A stretch of DNA of 64,000 nt from Adlercreutzia sp910585575 (lineage in GTDB: Bacteria; Actinomycetota; Coriobacteriia; Coriobacteriales; Eggerthellaceae): NCBI RefSeq assembly GCF_951801035.1, contig NZ_CATOKT010000001.1; one strand, written 5' to 3'. This document shows, in pieces, positions 24,277 to 32,390 of the stretch (positions are counted from its first letter, which is position 1; every line of letters begins with the position of its first letter). The position numbers and the translations under genes were made by a program. The notes beneath the pieces are model-generated. The model made no database searches, was not told where the DNA came from, and worked only from the letters and a program-made list of their open reading frames with translations.

Positions 24277-25149
24277 ATGGAATTGCAATGGCCCCTTATT
24301 TTGTTTACGACGCTGCTGGCGTGGTCGGCGGGTGTGTTCGGCGCTCAGTGCCTCTACCTGCTGCGCGGCCAGGGCAAGAAGGCCCAGATGCCGGCGCTCA
24401 TCGTGTCGGTGGTGCTGCTGGCCGTGGGCGGTATCGCGGTGTTCTTCCACCTGGAGCACTGGGAGCGCATCTTCAATGGCTTCGGCCATGTGACCTCGGG
24501 TATCACCCAGGAGCTGATTGCCATCGTGGTGCTGTTCATCGTGATGGTGGTGTACTTCGTCTACCTGCGCCGCTCGGGTGACGAGGCGAAGGTGCCTGCA
24601 TGGCTGGCGATTGTCGGTATCGTGCTGTCCGTGGTGCTGGTGGCGGTAATGGGCCACAGCTACATGATGGCCTCGCTGCCCGCATGGGACTCCGTCATGC
24701 AGATCGGCTCGCTTTTGGGCGCGGCCTGCGGCTTCGGCCCGGCTACCATGGCCATCCTGACGGCGCTGAAGGACGAGTCGCTCGACTACAACGCCAAGGT
24801 GAACCTCATCGGTCAGATCGTGAACCTGGTACTGGTGGTGGCTTACCTCATTGCCATGCAGATGACGGCGACGGCCTACACCTCCGTAGAGTTCTGGTTC
24901 GACCCGACGAGCCCCACCCAGGATATCGCGGGCGACGGCTCCACCGAGCCCTTCGCCGGTGCCTCGATGGTGTGGTCGGTGGTGGCCATGATTGCGGCCG
25001 CCGCGGGCGTGGGTTCGGCCCTGGCCGGCAAAGCCAAGGGCGACTGGAAAGTGTGGGGTGCCATCGGCGTGGTGTGCGTCCTGATCAGCGCACTGTGCCT
25101 GCGCACCGTGTTCTACATGACCGGCGTGTCCATCTACCCGTTCTTCTAA
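24277..25149 (+). CDS. DmsC-like membrane anchor subunit
   Basis: This 290-residue protein has eight predicted hydrophobic helices, starting with PLILFTTLLAWSAGVFGAQ. The pattern, including HLEHWERIF near residue 58 and GHSYMMASLPAWDS near residue 125, is that of the DmsC family, which anchors the catalytic and ferredoxin subunits and oxidises menaquinol. It starts four bases after the ferredoxin gene and is followed by a strong terminator, so the operon has three genes. Confidence 0.9.
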   Translation: MELQWPLILFTTLLAWSAGVFGAQCLYLLRGQGKKAQMPALIVSVVLLAVGGIAVFFHLEHWERIFNGFGHVTSGITQELIAIVVLFIVMVVYFVYLRRSGDEAKVPAWLAIVGIVLSVVLVAVMGHSYMMASLPAWDSVMQIGSLLGAACGFGPATMAILTALKDESLDYNAKVNLIGQIVNLVLVVAYLIAMQMTATAYTSVEFWFDPTSPTQDIAGDGSTEPFAGASMVWSVVAMIAAAAGVGSALAGKAKGDWKVWGAIGVVCVLISALCLRTVFYMTGVSIYPFF

Positions 25150-25190
25150 CGAGTTCCGCCCGCCCTGCGGGACGGGCGGATCATGACAGA

Positions 25191-25220
25191 AAGAAAGCCT
25201 CCCGCGGGAGGCTTTCTTTA
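25191..25220. terminator. Strong bidirectional terminator
   Basis: AAGAAAGCCTCCCG and CGGGAGGCTTTCTT form a near-perfect stem with T-rich flanks on both strands. It lies between the convergent DmsC-like and YqeY-like genes and can serve both. Confidence 0.9.
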
Positions 25221-25240
25221 CGTTTTGATGTTGGGGTAGG

Positions 25241-25684
25241 TTAGCTTAGCTTCCCGCCCAGTTCCTTCGCGGCGGCTGCCTTGTCGAAGTTGCCGCCGGT
25301 GCGCTTGGTGAGCTCGCCCATGACGCGACCCATGTCCTTCTTCGTGGAGGCACCGGTGTCGGCCAGCACCACGTCAATGAGGGCCACCAGCTCTTCGCCC
25401 TCCACTTGCTTTGGCAGGTACTCTTCCAGAATGGCCACCTGCTCGGTGAGCGTGTCGGTGCGCTCCTGGTTGTTGCCGGCCTTGATGGAGCCGTCCAGGG
25501 TCTCCTTCGTCTGCTTGATGGTGCGCTTCAGCATGGCGTCCACATCAGCCTCGGTGACCTCGCGGCGCTCGTTTACCTCGATGCTCTTCAGCTCGGTGTG
25601 CACCTGGCGCAAAATGTCGCGGCGTGCATTGTCGCGCGCCTTCATAGCGTTTTTGATCTCGTCCTGCAGCTGCTGGTATTCCAT
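25241..25684 (-). CDS. GatB/YqeY domain-containing protein
   Basis: This 147-residue protein matches the YqeY family, related to the tail domain of the GatB subunit of tRNA amidotransferase. Typical segments are DEIKNAMKARDNARRDILRQ near residue 6, EEYLPKQVEGEEL near 95 and KKDMGRVMGELTKR near 117. Stand-alone members are of uncertain function, with a suspected role in tRNA-dependent amidation. ATG 25684 follows AAAGGA at seven bases; a longer frame to 25729 has no ribosome site. It is a single gene converging on the oxidoreductase operon. Confidence 0.88.
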   Translation of the reverse strand: MEYQQLQDEIKNAMKARDNARRDILRQVHTELKSIEVNERREVTEADVDAMLKRTIKQTKETLDGSIKAGNNQERTDTLTEQVAILEEYLPKQVEGEELVALIDVVLADTGASTKKDMGRVMGELTKRTGGNFDKAAAAKELGGKLS

Positions 25685-25837
25685 GGCGATCCTTTCGTGG
25701 TAGGCCTTTTGATTTTCATGATACTCCAATACCGCCGCTATTGTCCCTGATGCAAGGTCGTTCTTGGTTTGGGGACCAGGGGGAGCGCCGTGGCGGCGTG
25801 CCTAGAAACGGCATGATGCTTTTGAACCTTTCAGCTT

Positions 25838-25854
25838 CGTAAGGCAACGGTAAG
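25838..25854. promoter_or_regulatory. Candidate BceR-type site upstream of the ABC exporter
   Basis: CGTAAGGCAACGGTAAG keeps the CAAC centre and flanking GTAAG elements of the palindrome at 31328-31345, but the left half is inverted, so the half-sites are direct repeats. It lies about 80 bases upstream of the first gene of the exporter operon. Confidence 0.4.
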
Positions 25855-25935
25855 TTCAATCGATGGAACGCGTTCAGGCCCCTCTCTAGGATGGAATAGG
25901 TAAGAAAAGCCTGTCCGTCGAGAGAAAGGACTGTT

Positions 25936-26034
25936 GTGAAGACTGTGGGTAAAGTTATCATCGCGTTAGTGGTGGTGGGGGCTGTGAGCGTGGTGGCGCT
26001 GGGTCAGCTGCCAAAGATCGAGAGGAGCTACTAA
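25936..26034 (+). CDS. 32-residue single-helix membrane peptide
   Basis: GTG 25936 is preceded by AAAGGA and opens a 32-codon frame. It encodes MKTVGKVII followed by a hydrophobic stretch (ALVVVGAVSVVAL) and a polar tail (PKIERSY). The stop codon overlaps the next ATG as TAATG, so translation should be coupled to the ABC ATPase. One membrane helix is predicted. Small membrane peptides accompany some antimicrobial-peptide exporters (VraH with VraDE), and by position this could be an analogue. It has no sequence match I recognise. The coding call rests on the ribosome site, coupling and amphipathic layout. Confidence 0.6.
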   Translation: MKTVGKVIIALVVVGAVSVVALGQLPKIERSY

Positions 26035-26933
26035 TGGCCGAAGTGTACACCGAGCCGTTCCCCGCAGCTTCTCCGACAGGCACACCGCCGATCGACGCCT
26101 TCGCGCGCGAACAGTACGGCGCCCATGGGCGTATCGTGCCGCAGCCGGCTGGTGCGGCCCCCGGCGGTGCCCCCATGCTTTCGGTGCGCAATGTCGAGAA
26201 GATGTTCGGCAGCCGCGATTCGGTCACTCGGGCGCTTGCGGGTGTGTCCTTTGATGTGGCGGCCGGCGAGTTCGTGGGCATCATGGGGCCATCCGGGTCC
26301 GGCAAATCGACGTTGCTGAACTGCGTGTCTACCATCGACACCGTCACGAGCGGGCATATCCTTGTGGGCGGTCGCGACATCACCACGCTCTCGCGCCGCC
26401 AACTGGCGAAATTCCGCCGCGACGATTTGGGCTTCATCTTTCAGGATTCGAACCTGCTCGACACGCTTACGGGCTTCGAGAACATCTCGCTGGCGCTTAG
26501 CATCAAGGGCGAGCCGGCCCGCGCCATTCCCGGCAAGGTGAACGCCATGGCCGCGCGCTTGGGGGTCGATGCCGTGTTGCAGAAGTACCCCTACCAGATG
26601 TCCGGCGGTCAGCGCCAGCGCATCGCTGCGGCTCGCGCCATGGTCACCGATCCGAAGCTCATTTTGGCCGACGAGCCCACCGGCGCGCTCGACTCGCGTA
26701 GTGCCGCTGTCATGTTAGAGATCATGGAAATGATGAACCAGCAGCTGGGCGCCACCATCATGATGGTCACCCACGACGCCTTCGCCGCCAGCTACACGAA
26801 CCGCGTGCTGTTCATCAAAGACGGCGCCGTCTTCAACGAGCTGCGCCGCGGCGACGAGACCCGCGACGCGTTCTTCGGTCGCATCATGGAAGTGGTGGCC
26901 TTCCTGGGAGGCGAGGCGGGCCATGTATCTTAA
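26034..26933 (+). CDS. BceA-type ABC transporter ATP-binding protein
   Basis: This 299-residue ATPase has Walker A GPSGSGKST near residue 87, a Q-loop in FIFQDSNLLD, signature motif MSGGQRQR near 188, Walker B LILADEPTG near 208 and the H-loop in MVTHDAF. Its closest families are the MacB/BceA-type ATPases that drive antimicrobial-peptide detoxification or lipoprotein transport. The first 46 residues are a Pro/Ala-rich extension not found in typical members. The gene overlaps the next by 11 bases, and the two-component system downstream on the opposite strand completes a Bce-like module. Confidence 0.92.
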   Translation: MAEVYTEPFPAASPTGTPPIDAFAREQYGAHGRIVPQPAGAAPGGAPMLSVRNVEKMFGSRDSVTRALAGVSFDVAAGEFVGIMGPSGSGKSTLLNCVSTIDTVTSGHILVGGRDITTLSRRQLAKFRRDDLGFIFQDSNLLDTLTGFENISLALSIKGEPARAIPGKVNAMAARLGVDAVLQKYPYQMSGGQRQRIAAARAMVTDPKLILADEPTGALDSRSAAVMLEIMEMMNQQLGATIMMVTHDAFAASYTNRVLFIKDGAVFNELRRGDETRDAFFGRIMEVVAFLGGEAGHVS

Positions 26934-29130
26934 GCTAGCCCTGCGCAACGTGCGCCGCTCGGTGCGCGATTACGCTATCTACTTCGTCACGCTGCTGTTC
27001 GGCGTGGCCGTGTTCTACGCCTTCAACTCCATCGGCAGCCAGCAGATTCTGTTCGACCTGCAGTCGTCCACCTCCGAGCGGCAGTTCGAGACAACGGCTC
27101 AGTTCCTCGGCATGTTTTCGGTGGTGGTGGCCTTTGTGCTGGGCTTCCTCATTCTGTACGCGAATCAGTTCCTCATCCGTCGGCGCAAGCGGGAATTCGG
27201 CACCTACCTGGTGCTGGGCATGAGCCCGGGGCGCGTGTCGCGCATCGTGCTGTACGAGACGGTGATGGTGGGCCTCGTGTCGCTGGCCGTGGGCCTGGTG
27301 ACGGGCGTGCTGCTGTCCCAGGGCCTCAGCTTCCTGACAGCAATGCTGTTCGGTACCACCATGAGCAACTACCAGTTCGTGTTCTCCCAGGACGCGTTCT
27401 TCACGACGCTGGCCTGCTTCGCCGCCATTTACGTGGTGGTGGCCCTGTTCAACACCCTTACGGTCAGCCGTCAGAAGCTGATCAACCTACTGCATGCCGA
27501 GGCGCAGAACCAGCGCGTGGGCGTGCGCAACCCCTGGGTGTGCCTCGTGGTCTTCGTAGCGTCGCTGGGTGTTCTGGCCTATGCCTACCAGCAGCTCATT
27601 GAGAGCGGCCTGGTCATGCTGGACGACCCGCGGTTCTTCCGGGCCACGGTGGCTATGCTGGTGGGGTCGCTGCTGTTCTTCTGGTCGCTGGCTGGGTTCG
27701 TGGTGGCGGTGGTTACGCGGTTGCGCAACGTGTACCTGCGGGGGCTGCGTATGTTCACCGTGCGCCAGATTGCCAGCAAGATCAACACGGCATTCCTGTC
27801 GCTGTGGGCGGTATGCGTGCTGCTGTTCTTCTCTATCACGGTGTTCTCTACGGGCATGGGCTTCGTGGAGGTGTTCGTGGGCGGCATCGAGAAGGCGAAC
27901 CCCTATTCCGCTACGCTTTCGGCGGCGGTGTGGTACGGGCCCGACGGCGACCCGCGGGCCTCGGCGGGCAGCGCGGCTCGCCACGACGAGATGGCGGCCG
28001 AGGCCCCCGAACGGCTGGAGGCAGCCGAGGCGGCGAACTGGGATATGGCGTTGCCGCTGCAAGAGGCCGCGCCCGAGCTGTGGGCCGAGACGATCGGCAA
28101 GTATGCCCAGGTGGACGAGTACCTAGTGCCTGATTCGACCTACGACGAGCTGATTGTGCCGGCTGAGGAGGCGGCCCCGGACGCCAACCTGCGCCTGGAC
28201 GACCTGGAGAGCATTCGCACGACCGAGATCGGCGTCGTGGGGCTGTCGGACTTCAACGGCGCGCGCACCCTGCAGGGTCAGGAGCCCGTTGCCCTGGGAG
28301 AGGATCAGTATGCGCTGGCCAACAACATGGAGCTCTCGGCCGCGTTGGCCCGCGCCGTCGCGAAGGCCGCGCCTTCGGTGGACGTGCTGGGGCAGACCTT
28401 GACGCCGACGGGAGAGGTGCTGGACACCCAGTTGGAAGACAACGCCATGACCGCCGTGGGGCTCGTCCTCGTTGTGCCCGATGCGGTGGTGGATTCGCTG
28501 GTGGACGAGGGTCTTATCCCTTCGCGTTCGCTGCTGAACGTGAACTACGCTGACAACGGCAAGACGGTGGAAGAGAACGACGCCGCGCTGGCCGCTATCG
28601 TGGCGGCGGCTCAACCGGCCTCCATGGGTGGCTTCGAGCAGGGCGCTGCGGGCGCCGATGACGAGTGGGCCAGCCTGTTGTGGCCGGTCACCCGCATCAT
28701 CACCGCCAATGAGATGATTGTTCAGGCTGCGGGCTTGCGCCTGATGATCACCTATCTGGCGCTCTACATCGGGTTCATCTTTCTCGTGTCTACGGCGGCC
28801 ATCCTGGCTATCCAGCAGCTGTCCCAGGCCTCCGATTCCAGCCAGCGCTACCGTACCCTGTGGAAGTTGGGCTGCGATCGCCGCATGGTGTTCCGCTCGC
28901 TGCTGGCCCAGGTGCTCGTGTACTTCCTCGTGCCTTTGGGGCTGGCGGTGTGCCACGTCACCTGCGCTGTCGGCGTCATGTCGGAAAGCCTGTTCAACGC
29001 CATGGGCGTAAGCACCTTCGCCCCCATCATGCTGGCAGCCATTCTCACCCTGGTCGTCTACGGCGGCTACCTGGTAGTCACCTACTTCGCCAGCCGCGGC
29101 ATTGTAAAAGGCGTCCTGCAGCAAGGGTGA
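26923..29130 (+). CDS. BceB-type FtsX-family ABC permease
   Basis: This 735-residue permease has an N-terminal helix, an FtsX domain (about 55-180: LGFLILYANQFLIRRRKREF and YLVLGMSPGRVSRI) and further helices to about residue 325. A large extracellular domain of about 280 residues (about 330-610) sits between the seventh and eighth helices, and three C-terminal helices follow. This ten-helix plan with the big loop is diagnostic of BceB/VraE permeases, which confer resistance to cell-wall-active peptides and relay flux information to their histidine kinase. The loop is rich in Ala and Glu, as is common in high-GC hosts. Confidence 0.9.
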   Translation: MYLKLALRNVRRSVRDYAIYFVTLLFGVAVFYAFNSIGSQQILFDLQSSTSERQFETTAQFLGMFSVVVAFVLGFLILYANQFLIRRRKREFGTYLVLGMSPGRVSRIVLYETVMVGLVSLAVGLVTGVLLSQGLSFLTAMLFGTTMSNYQFVFSQDAFFTTLACFAAIYVVVALFNTLTVSRQKLINLLHAEAQNQRVGVRNPWVCLVVFVASLGVLAYAYQQLIESGLVMLDDPRFFRATVAMLVGSLLFFWSLAGFVVAVVTRLRNVYLRGLRMFTVRQIASKINTAFLSLWAVCVLLFFSITVFSTGMGFVEVFVGGIEKANPYSATLSAAVWYGPDGDPRASAGSAARHDEMAAEAPERLEAAEAANWDMALPLQEAAPELWAETIGKYAQVDEYLVPDSTYDELIVPAEEAAPDANLRLDDLESIRTTEIGVVGLSDFNGARTLQGQEPVALGEDQYALANNMELSAALARAVAKAAPSVDVLGQTLTPTGEVLDTQLEDNAMTAVGLVLVVPDAVVDSLVDEGLIPSRSLLNVNYADNGKTVEENDAALAAIVAAAQPASMGGFEQGAAGADDEWASLLWPVTRIITANEMIVQAAGLRLMITYLALYIGFIFLVSTAAILAIQQLSQASDSSQRYRTLWKLGCDRRMVFRSLLAQVLVYFLVPLGLAVCHVTCAVGVMSESLFNAMGVSTFAPIMLAAILTLVVYGGYLVVTYFASRGIVKGVLQQG

Positions 29131-29493
29131 CGCGTTCTGACCGCGTGGGCGGCGGGGACTTCTCGCCGCCCTCTCGCGTTGCCGTTGAGTCACGAGCACG
29201 GGAAGCAGGTTCCAGAACGGCCTCTTTGGTATCGTTTGGAGCCAGCCAACTGAGCCAGCCAACCGTCTGATCTATCTCATTCTGAATGTGGGGAGCGAAA
29301 AGGTTCCAGAAACGGCCTCTTTGGTATCTTTCAAAGTGCCATAAAGAGGCCGTTCGGTTCCCTGCTTTGGCAAAAGGCCAGGTGAGCGTAGCGGCATCTG
29401 AGCGACAGGGGAACCAAACAGCCAGTTTTGGGAACCTACCGTCTTTCTTCTTTGCCTGTTTGTTCTGCTGGCCCCGCTTCGCTGCCCCCCGTG
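29131..29493. other. Gene-free stretch between convergent exporter and kinase genes
   Basis: No coding frame with a ribosome site is evident in these 363 bases. The stretch is mostly filled by repeat blocks (29205-29443) homologous to 4049-4269. It separates the 3' ends of the permease gene and the minus-strand histidine kinase gene. Confidence 0.6.
29205..29443. repeat. Dispersed intergenic repeat, copy 2
   Basis: It contains GCAGGTTCCAGAACGGCC followed by TCTTTGGTAT (29205-29232), the AGCCAACTGAGCCAGCC block (29240-29284), a second AGGTTCCAGAAACGGCC copy (29301-29328), its inverted partner AAAGAGGCCGTTCGG (29343-29357) and the GGGAACCAAAC...GGGAACCT block (29407-29440). The same units occur in different order and orientation at 4049-4269. 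The units include inverted copies, so transcripts could form long hairpins. Confidence 0.7.
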
Positions 29494-30579
29494 CTACTGC
29501 TGGGACAAAAGCTTGCGGGTGCGGTCGTGGGGGAAGGTGAGGATGAGGCGGGTGCCGACCCCCTCCTCGCTGGCCAGCCCCACGTGCAGCCCCATGGCGG
29601 CGCAAAGGCTGGCCACCAGGTACAGCCCCATGCCCGTGGCCGAACCGTGGGCGCGGCCCACCTCGCCCGTGAAGCCTCGTTCGAAGACGCGGGGCACGTC
29701 CTGGGCGGGAATGCCGCAGCCGTTGTCGCGCACTTCTAGCACCGTGCGGCCGCGGGGCGTGCCCGCCTCCTCTTCGCGGGCGTTAAAGTTCAACTCGGTA
29801 GCGCCGTACTTGGCTGCGTTCACGGTGAGTTGGCTGAGAATAAATACGAGCCAGGGCTCGTCGGCCAGCACGGTGAGGTGCTCCGGGATGGCGAAGCGGG
29901 GCGTGCATCCGCGCTCAATGAGGAAGCGTGCGTTGCGCTTGCAAGCTTCACGGGCGGCTTCGAGCAAGTTCACCTCGCGAATGGCGTAATCTTGGGAAAG
30001 GGAAGAGGAGCGCGCATAGTAAAGCGCCTGGTCTACCTGGGCTTCAATGCGCTCCATCTCGCGAGCCACTTTACTAGCCAGGGCGCCTCCCTCGTTGGCG
30101 GTCATGAGCTTGATTGCGGCGATGGGCGTTTTGATCTCGTGGATCCACAGCTCGATGTAGCGTCGGTAGGCTTCCTCGTCGGCCGCAAGGCCGTCCACTT
30201 CGGCGGCGGAAAGGGCCCCGACGGCGCGCCCGGTTTCGTAGGCAATGGCTCCCTCGAGAAAGGACGGCTCAGCCACCAAGGATGCGAAAACGCTGGCACG
30301 GCGCAAAGAGGCAACGAGCTGGCTGAGCTCGCGGTACCAGGCCGCTTTGCGCCGATAGTCGATGACGGCCACACCGAGACCGCACAGGGTGACAAAATCG
30401 GCGATAAGCAAGGTGCCGTGGCCCGATACGCCCAGCGTGGGCAGCATCAAAAAGAGGCCGACAAGGCACAGCGCGAAAATGACGAGGGCAAACCAGTGGT
30501 CGCGGGCATAGGCAGCCGGGGTGAACGGCGGGAGCGCCGTTTCGGGTCGATCGGCGGCAGCAGGGCTGGGCTGGCTCAT
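29494..30579 (-). CDS. BceS-like sensor histidine kinase
   Basis: This 361-residue intramembrane-sensing kinase has two closely spaced helices (about 25-80) with almost no extracellular loop. A DHp domain with the H-box ELWIHEIKTPIAAIK lies near residue 143, followed by an ATPase domain with N-box LTVNAAKYGA near 252, DNGCGIP near 287 and GMGLYLV near 322. This is the BceS/GraS plan, in which the kinase senses its ABC exporter rather than the drug. ATG 30579 overlaps the regulator's stop codon as ATGA. A longer frame to 30717 runs inside the regulator gene and is rejected. Confidence 0.92.
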   Translation of the reverse strand: MSQPSPAAADRPETALPPFTPAAYARDHWFALVIFALCLVGLFLMLPTLGVSGHGTLLIADFVTLCGLGVAVIDYRRKAAWYRELSQLVASLRRASVFASLVAEPSFLEGAIAYETGRAVGALSAAEVDGLAADEEAYRRYIELWIHEIKTPIAAIKLMTANEGGALASKVAREMERIEAQVDQALYYARSSSLSQDYAIREVNLLEAAREACKRNARFLIERGCTPRFAIPEHLTVLADEPWLVFILSQLTVNAAKYGATELNFNAREEEAGTPRGRTVLEVRDNGCGIPAQDVPRVFERGFTGEVGRAHGSATGMGLYLVASLCAAMGLHVGLASEEGVGTRLILTFPHDRTRKLLSQQ

Positions 30580-31250
30580 ACGGCGTAGCCCTGACCGCGG
30601 CGCGTGACGAGGAAGTCCTCCGGAACACCCAGCGATCCAAGCGTCTTGCGGAGTCGGTTCACGTTGACCGTCAGTGTGTTGTCGTCGATAAAAGCGTCCG
30701 ATTCCCACAGCGCGCACATGATGTCGCTGCGTGATACCACGGTACCGGGGGTCTTCATGAGCGTTTGCAGAATACGCAGCTCATTGCGGGTAAGTTCAGC
30801 GGTACGGTCCTGGTAGCCGACGGTGGCGTCGCCGAGGTTGAGCGTGACGCCACGATGCTCCATGACCAGGCCCGGGGCGCCTGGGCTGGTGCGCCGCAGC
30901 AGCGCTTGGATATGGGCGAGCAGAACAGCGGGGCGATAGGGCTTCACCACGTAGTCGTCGGCGCCGAGATTCATGGCCATGACCTCGTCGAATTCGCTTT
31001 CTGAAGAAGTGAGCATGATGATGGGAACGGTGCTTTGGGCGCGCAGATCGCGGCAGATGCTGTGGCCGTCGGCGCCGGGGAGCTTGAGGTCGAGCACGAT
31101 GCAGTCGGGGTGCTGCGCCAAGGCCTGGGCGGCGGCGTCGGCGAAATGCGCGGTGCAGGCGCCTACGGTGAACCCTGCAAGCTCAAGAAGATGTGCCAGT
31201 TCGTTGCGAAGGGCGGTATCGTCTTCGATCAAATAGATGCGCTGGGCCAT
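30576..31250 (-). CDS. BceR-like OmpR-family response regulator
   Basis: This 224-residue regulator has a receiver domain (ED at 9-10, Asp54 in IVLDLKLPG, Lys in YVVKPYR near 103) and a C-terminal winged helix (ELTRNELRILQTLM, then DNTLTVNVNRLRKTL and TRRGQGYAV). It is the first gene of a two-gene unit with the kinase, which overlaps it by four bases. The likely target is the exporter operon at 25936-29130. A perfect TTACG-N4-CGTAA palindrome at 31328-31345 upstream of its own start suggests autoregulation. Confidence 0.92.
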   Translation of the reverse strand: MAQRIYLIEDDTALRNELAHLLELAGFTVGACTAHFADAAAQALAQHPDCIVLDLKLPGADGHSICRDLRAQSTVPIIMLTSSESEFDEVMAMNLGADDYVVKPYRPAVLLAHIQALLRRTSPGAPGLVMEHRGVTLNLGDATVGYQDRTAELTRNELRILQTLMKTPGTVVSRSDIMCALWESDAFIDDNTLTVNVNRLRKTLGSLGVPEDFLVTRRGQGYAV

Positions 31251-31327
31251 GACGCCTCCTGGTGGTCAAAAACAAGTCGATGTTTATTGTATCGCCGTGG
31301 CGTCAAAAGCGGTCGACTGACTTGCAA

Positions 31328-31345
31328 CCTTACGCAACCGTAAGG
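31328..31345. promoter_or_regulatory. BceR-type operator palindrome
   Basis: CCTTACGCAACCGTAAGG is a seven-base inverted repeat around CAAC. It fits the N-ACN4-GT-N layout of BceR boxes (TNACA-N4-TGTAA in Firmicutes). It lies 78 bases upstream of the response-regulator start. Confidence 0.6.
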
Positions 31346-31371
31346 GCTGTCTTGCAGCGACGTCGGCGCCA

Positions 31372-31445
31372 TTGCAAAAGCGACCCGTGAGTCAGAGGGA
31401 AGGTTCGCGGCTCGTAGTGCCCTTGACGCTTGAGGGGAAATTTCC
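31372..31445. repeat. Direct repeat flanking the winged-helix gene, left copy
   Basis: TTGCAAAAG, an arm like CGACCCGTGAGTC, AGAGGGAAGG and TCGCGGCTCGTAGTG are followed by TTGACGC and GAGGGGAAA. The right copy is at 32184-32259. This copy's internal hairpin has several mismatches. Confidence 0.7.
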
Positions 31446-31654
31446 CCATGTTGTTTTGAGGGCGCATAGCCCAACTGTGGAAGAACCCCTGTCTTGTTCA
31501 GTGTGAAGCATATTATTCAAGTTTGTAAATAAATACTATTTTATCAGGGAATATAATTATCTGTAGACAATGTGGAGGAAGGAGAAATCTGCCCCGAAGC
31601 GTTTTAAGGCTTGGGTATAGTGCCACCACGAGAGAACACAAGAAAGGATGACCT

Positions 31655-32140
31655 ATGACCCAGGCAACCAAAACTCTGAAGCAGCTGCGCAAGGCGGCCA
31701 AGCTGACCAATCGCGCGTTTCGCAAGCAGGGTCCGAAAAGCTACAAGAAGGGCCAGGGGGCTCTTCTGAAGGTGCTCCACTGCTCGGGCGGCACTATGGC
31801 TTCGACGGAGCTGGTCGACAAGCTTGGCTACGACCGTCGCTATCTGAAAGATGTCGTGCGTAAGGCGGTGCGCGGCGGTTACGCCACCATGGAGGACGTG
31901 CCGGGCGAGCGTGCCTATACGGTGAGCATCACGGCCGAGGGGGATGCCGTTGCCGAGAAGCGCTGCGCCGCCCAGAGCGAAGTGGCCGACCGTGTCCTGT
32001 CGGCCCTTACGCCCGAAGAGGTTGAGCAGCTGAATGCGCTGACCGAAAAAATCATCGTGCAGTGCAAGGACATGGGAGCCCATGGCGCGCGCAAGCATGG
32101 ACGCCGTCACGGCCACGGGAAGCGCCGCTGCCGCAAGTAG
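31655..32140 (+). CDS. Winged-helix (MarR-like) protein with a basic His/Arg tail
   Basis: This 161-residue protein has a winged-helix core: LLKVLHCSGGTMASTELVDKL near residue 37, RRYLKDVVRKAVRGGYATM near 62, then a wing and long C-terminal helix (EEVEQLNALTEKIIVQCK). The last 20 residues are highly basic with four His (HGARKHGRR, then HGHGKRRCRK), suggesting metal or nucleic-acid contact. AAGAAAGGA precedes ATG 31655. It is a single gene bracketed by two copies of a 75-base repeat. MarR-like fold is likely, the ligand and targets are unknown. Confidence 0.7.
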   Translation: MTQATKTLKQLRKAAKLTNRAFRKQGPKSYKKGQGALLKVLHCSGGTMASTELVDKLGYDRRYLKDVVRKAVRGGYATMEDVPGERAYTVSITAEGDAVAEKRCAAQSEVADRVLSALTPEEVEQLNALTEKIIVQCKDMGAHGARKHGRRHGHGKRRCRK

Positions 32141-32183
32141 CAAGCTTGATGGGCTGACCCGTAGCCGCAGCTAACACAACGAG

Positions 32184-32259
32184 TTGCAAAAGAGAGCGAG
32201 CCGTGAACCAGAGGAAAGGTTCACGGCTCGTAGTGTTCTTGACGCCCGAGGGGGAAAGG
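32184..32259. repeat. Direct repeat flanking the winged-helix gene, right copy
   Basis: It matches 31372-31445 over about 75 bases. The internal hairpin is perfect here: CGAGCCGTGAACC and GGTTCACGGCTCG form a 13-base stem around AGAGGAAA. It lies 43 bases after the winged-helix gene and may act as its 3' hairpin. Confidence 0.7.
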
Positions 32260-32390
32260 GCGCCTCCGAACGAAGAGGAGAGAGAGGCCGTAGTCGAGAG
32301 GGGGGTTTCGACGAAGCGGTCTCTGTGAGTCCTATTATAGATCGCTATTATTCTAAGTCAAGAATAATTTATGAGTGGAAATAAATTTTT

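Larger units (their letters stand above)
31251..31654. other. Gene-free stretch upstream of the BceR-like and winged-helix genes
   Basis: These 404 bases hold no credible gene. In order they contain the regulator's leader, the BceR-type palindrome (31328-31345), a direct-repeat copy (31372-31445) and an unusually AT-rich segment (about 31505-31570), which probably carries the promoter of the winged-helix gene at 31655. Confidence 0.6.
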
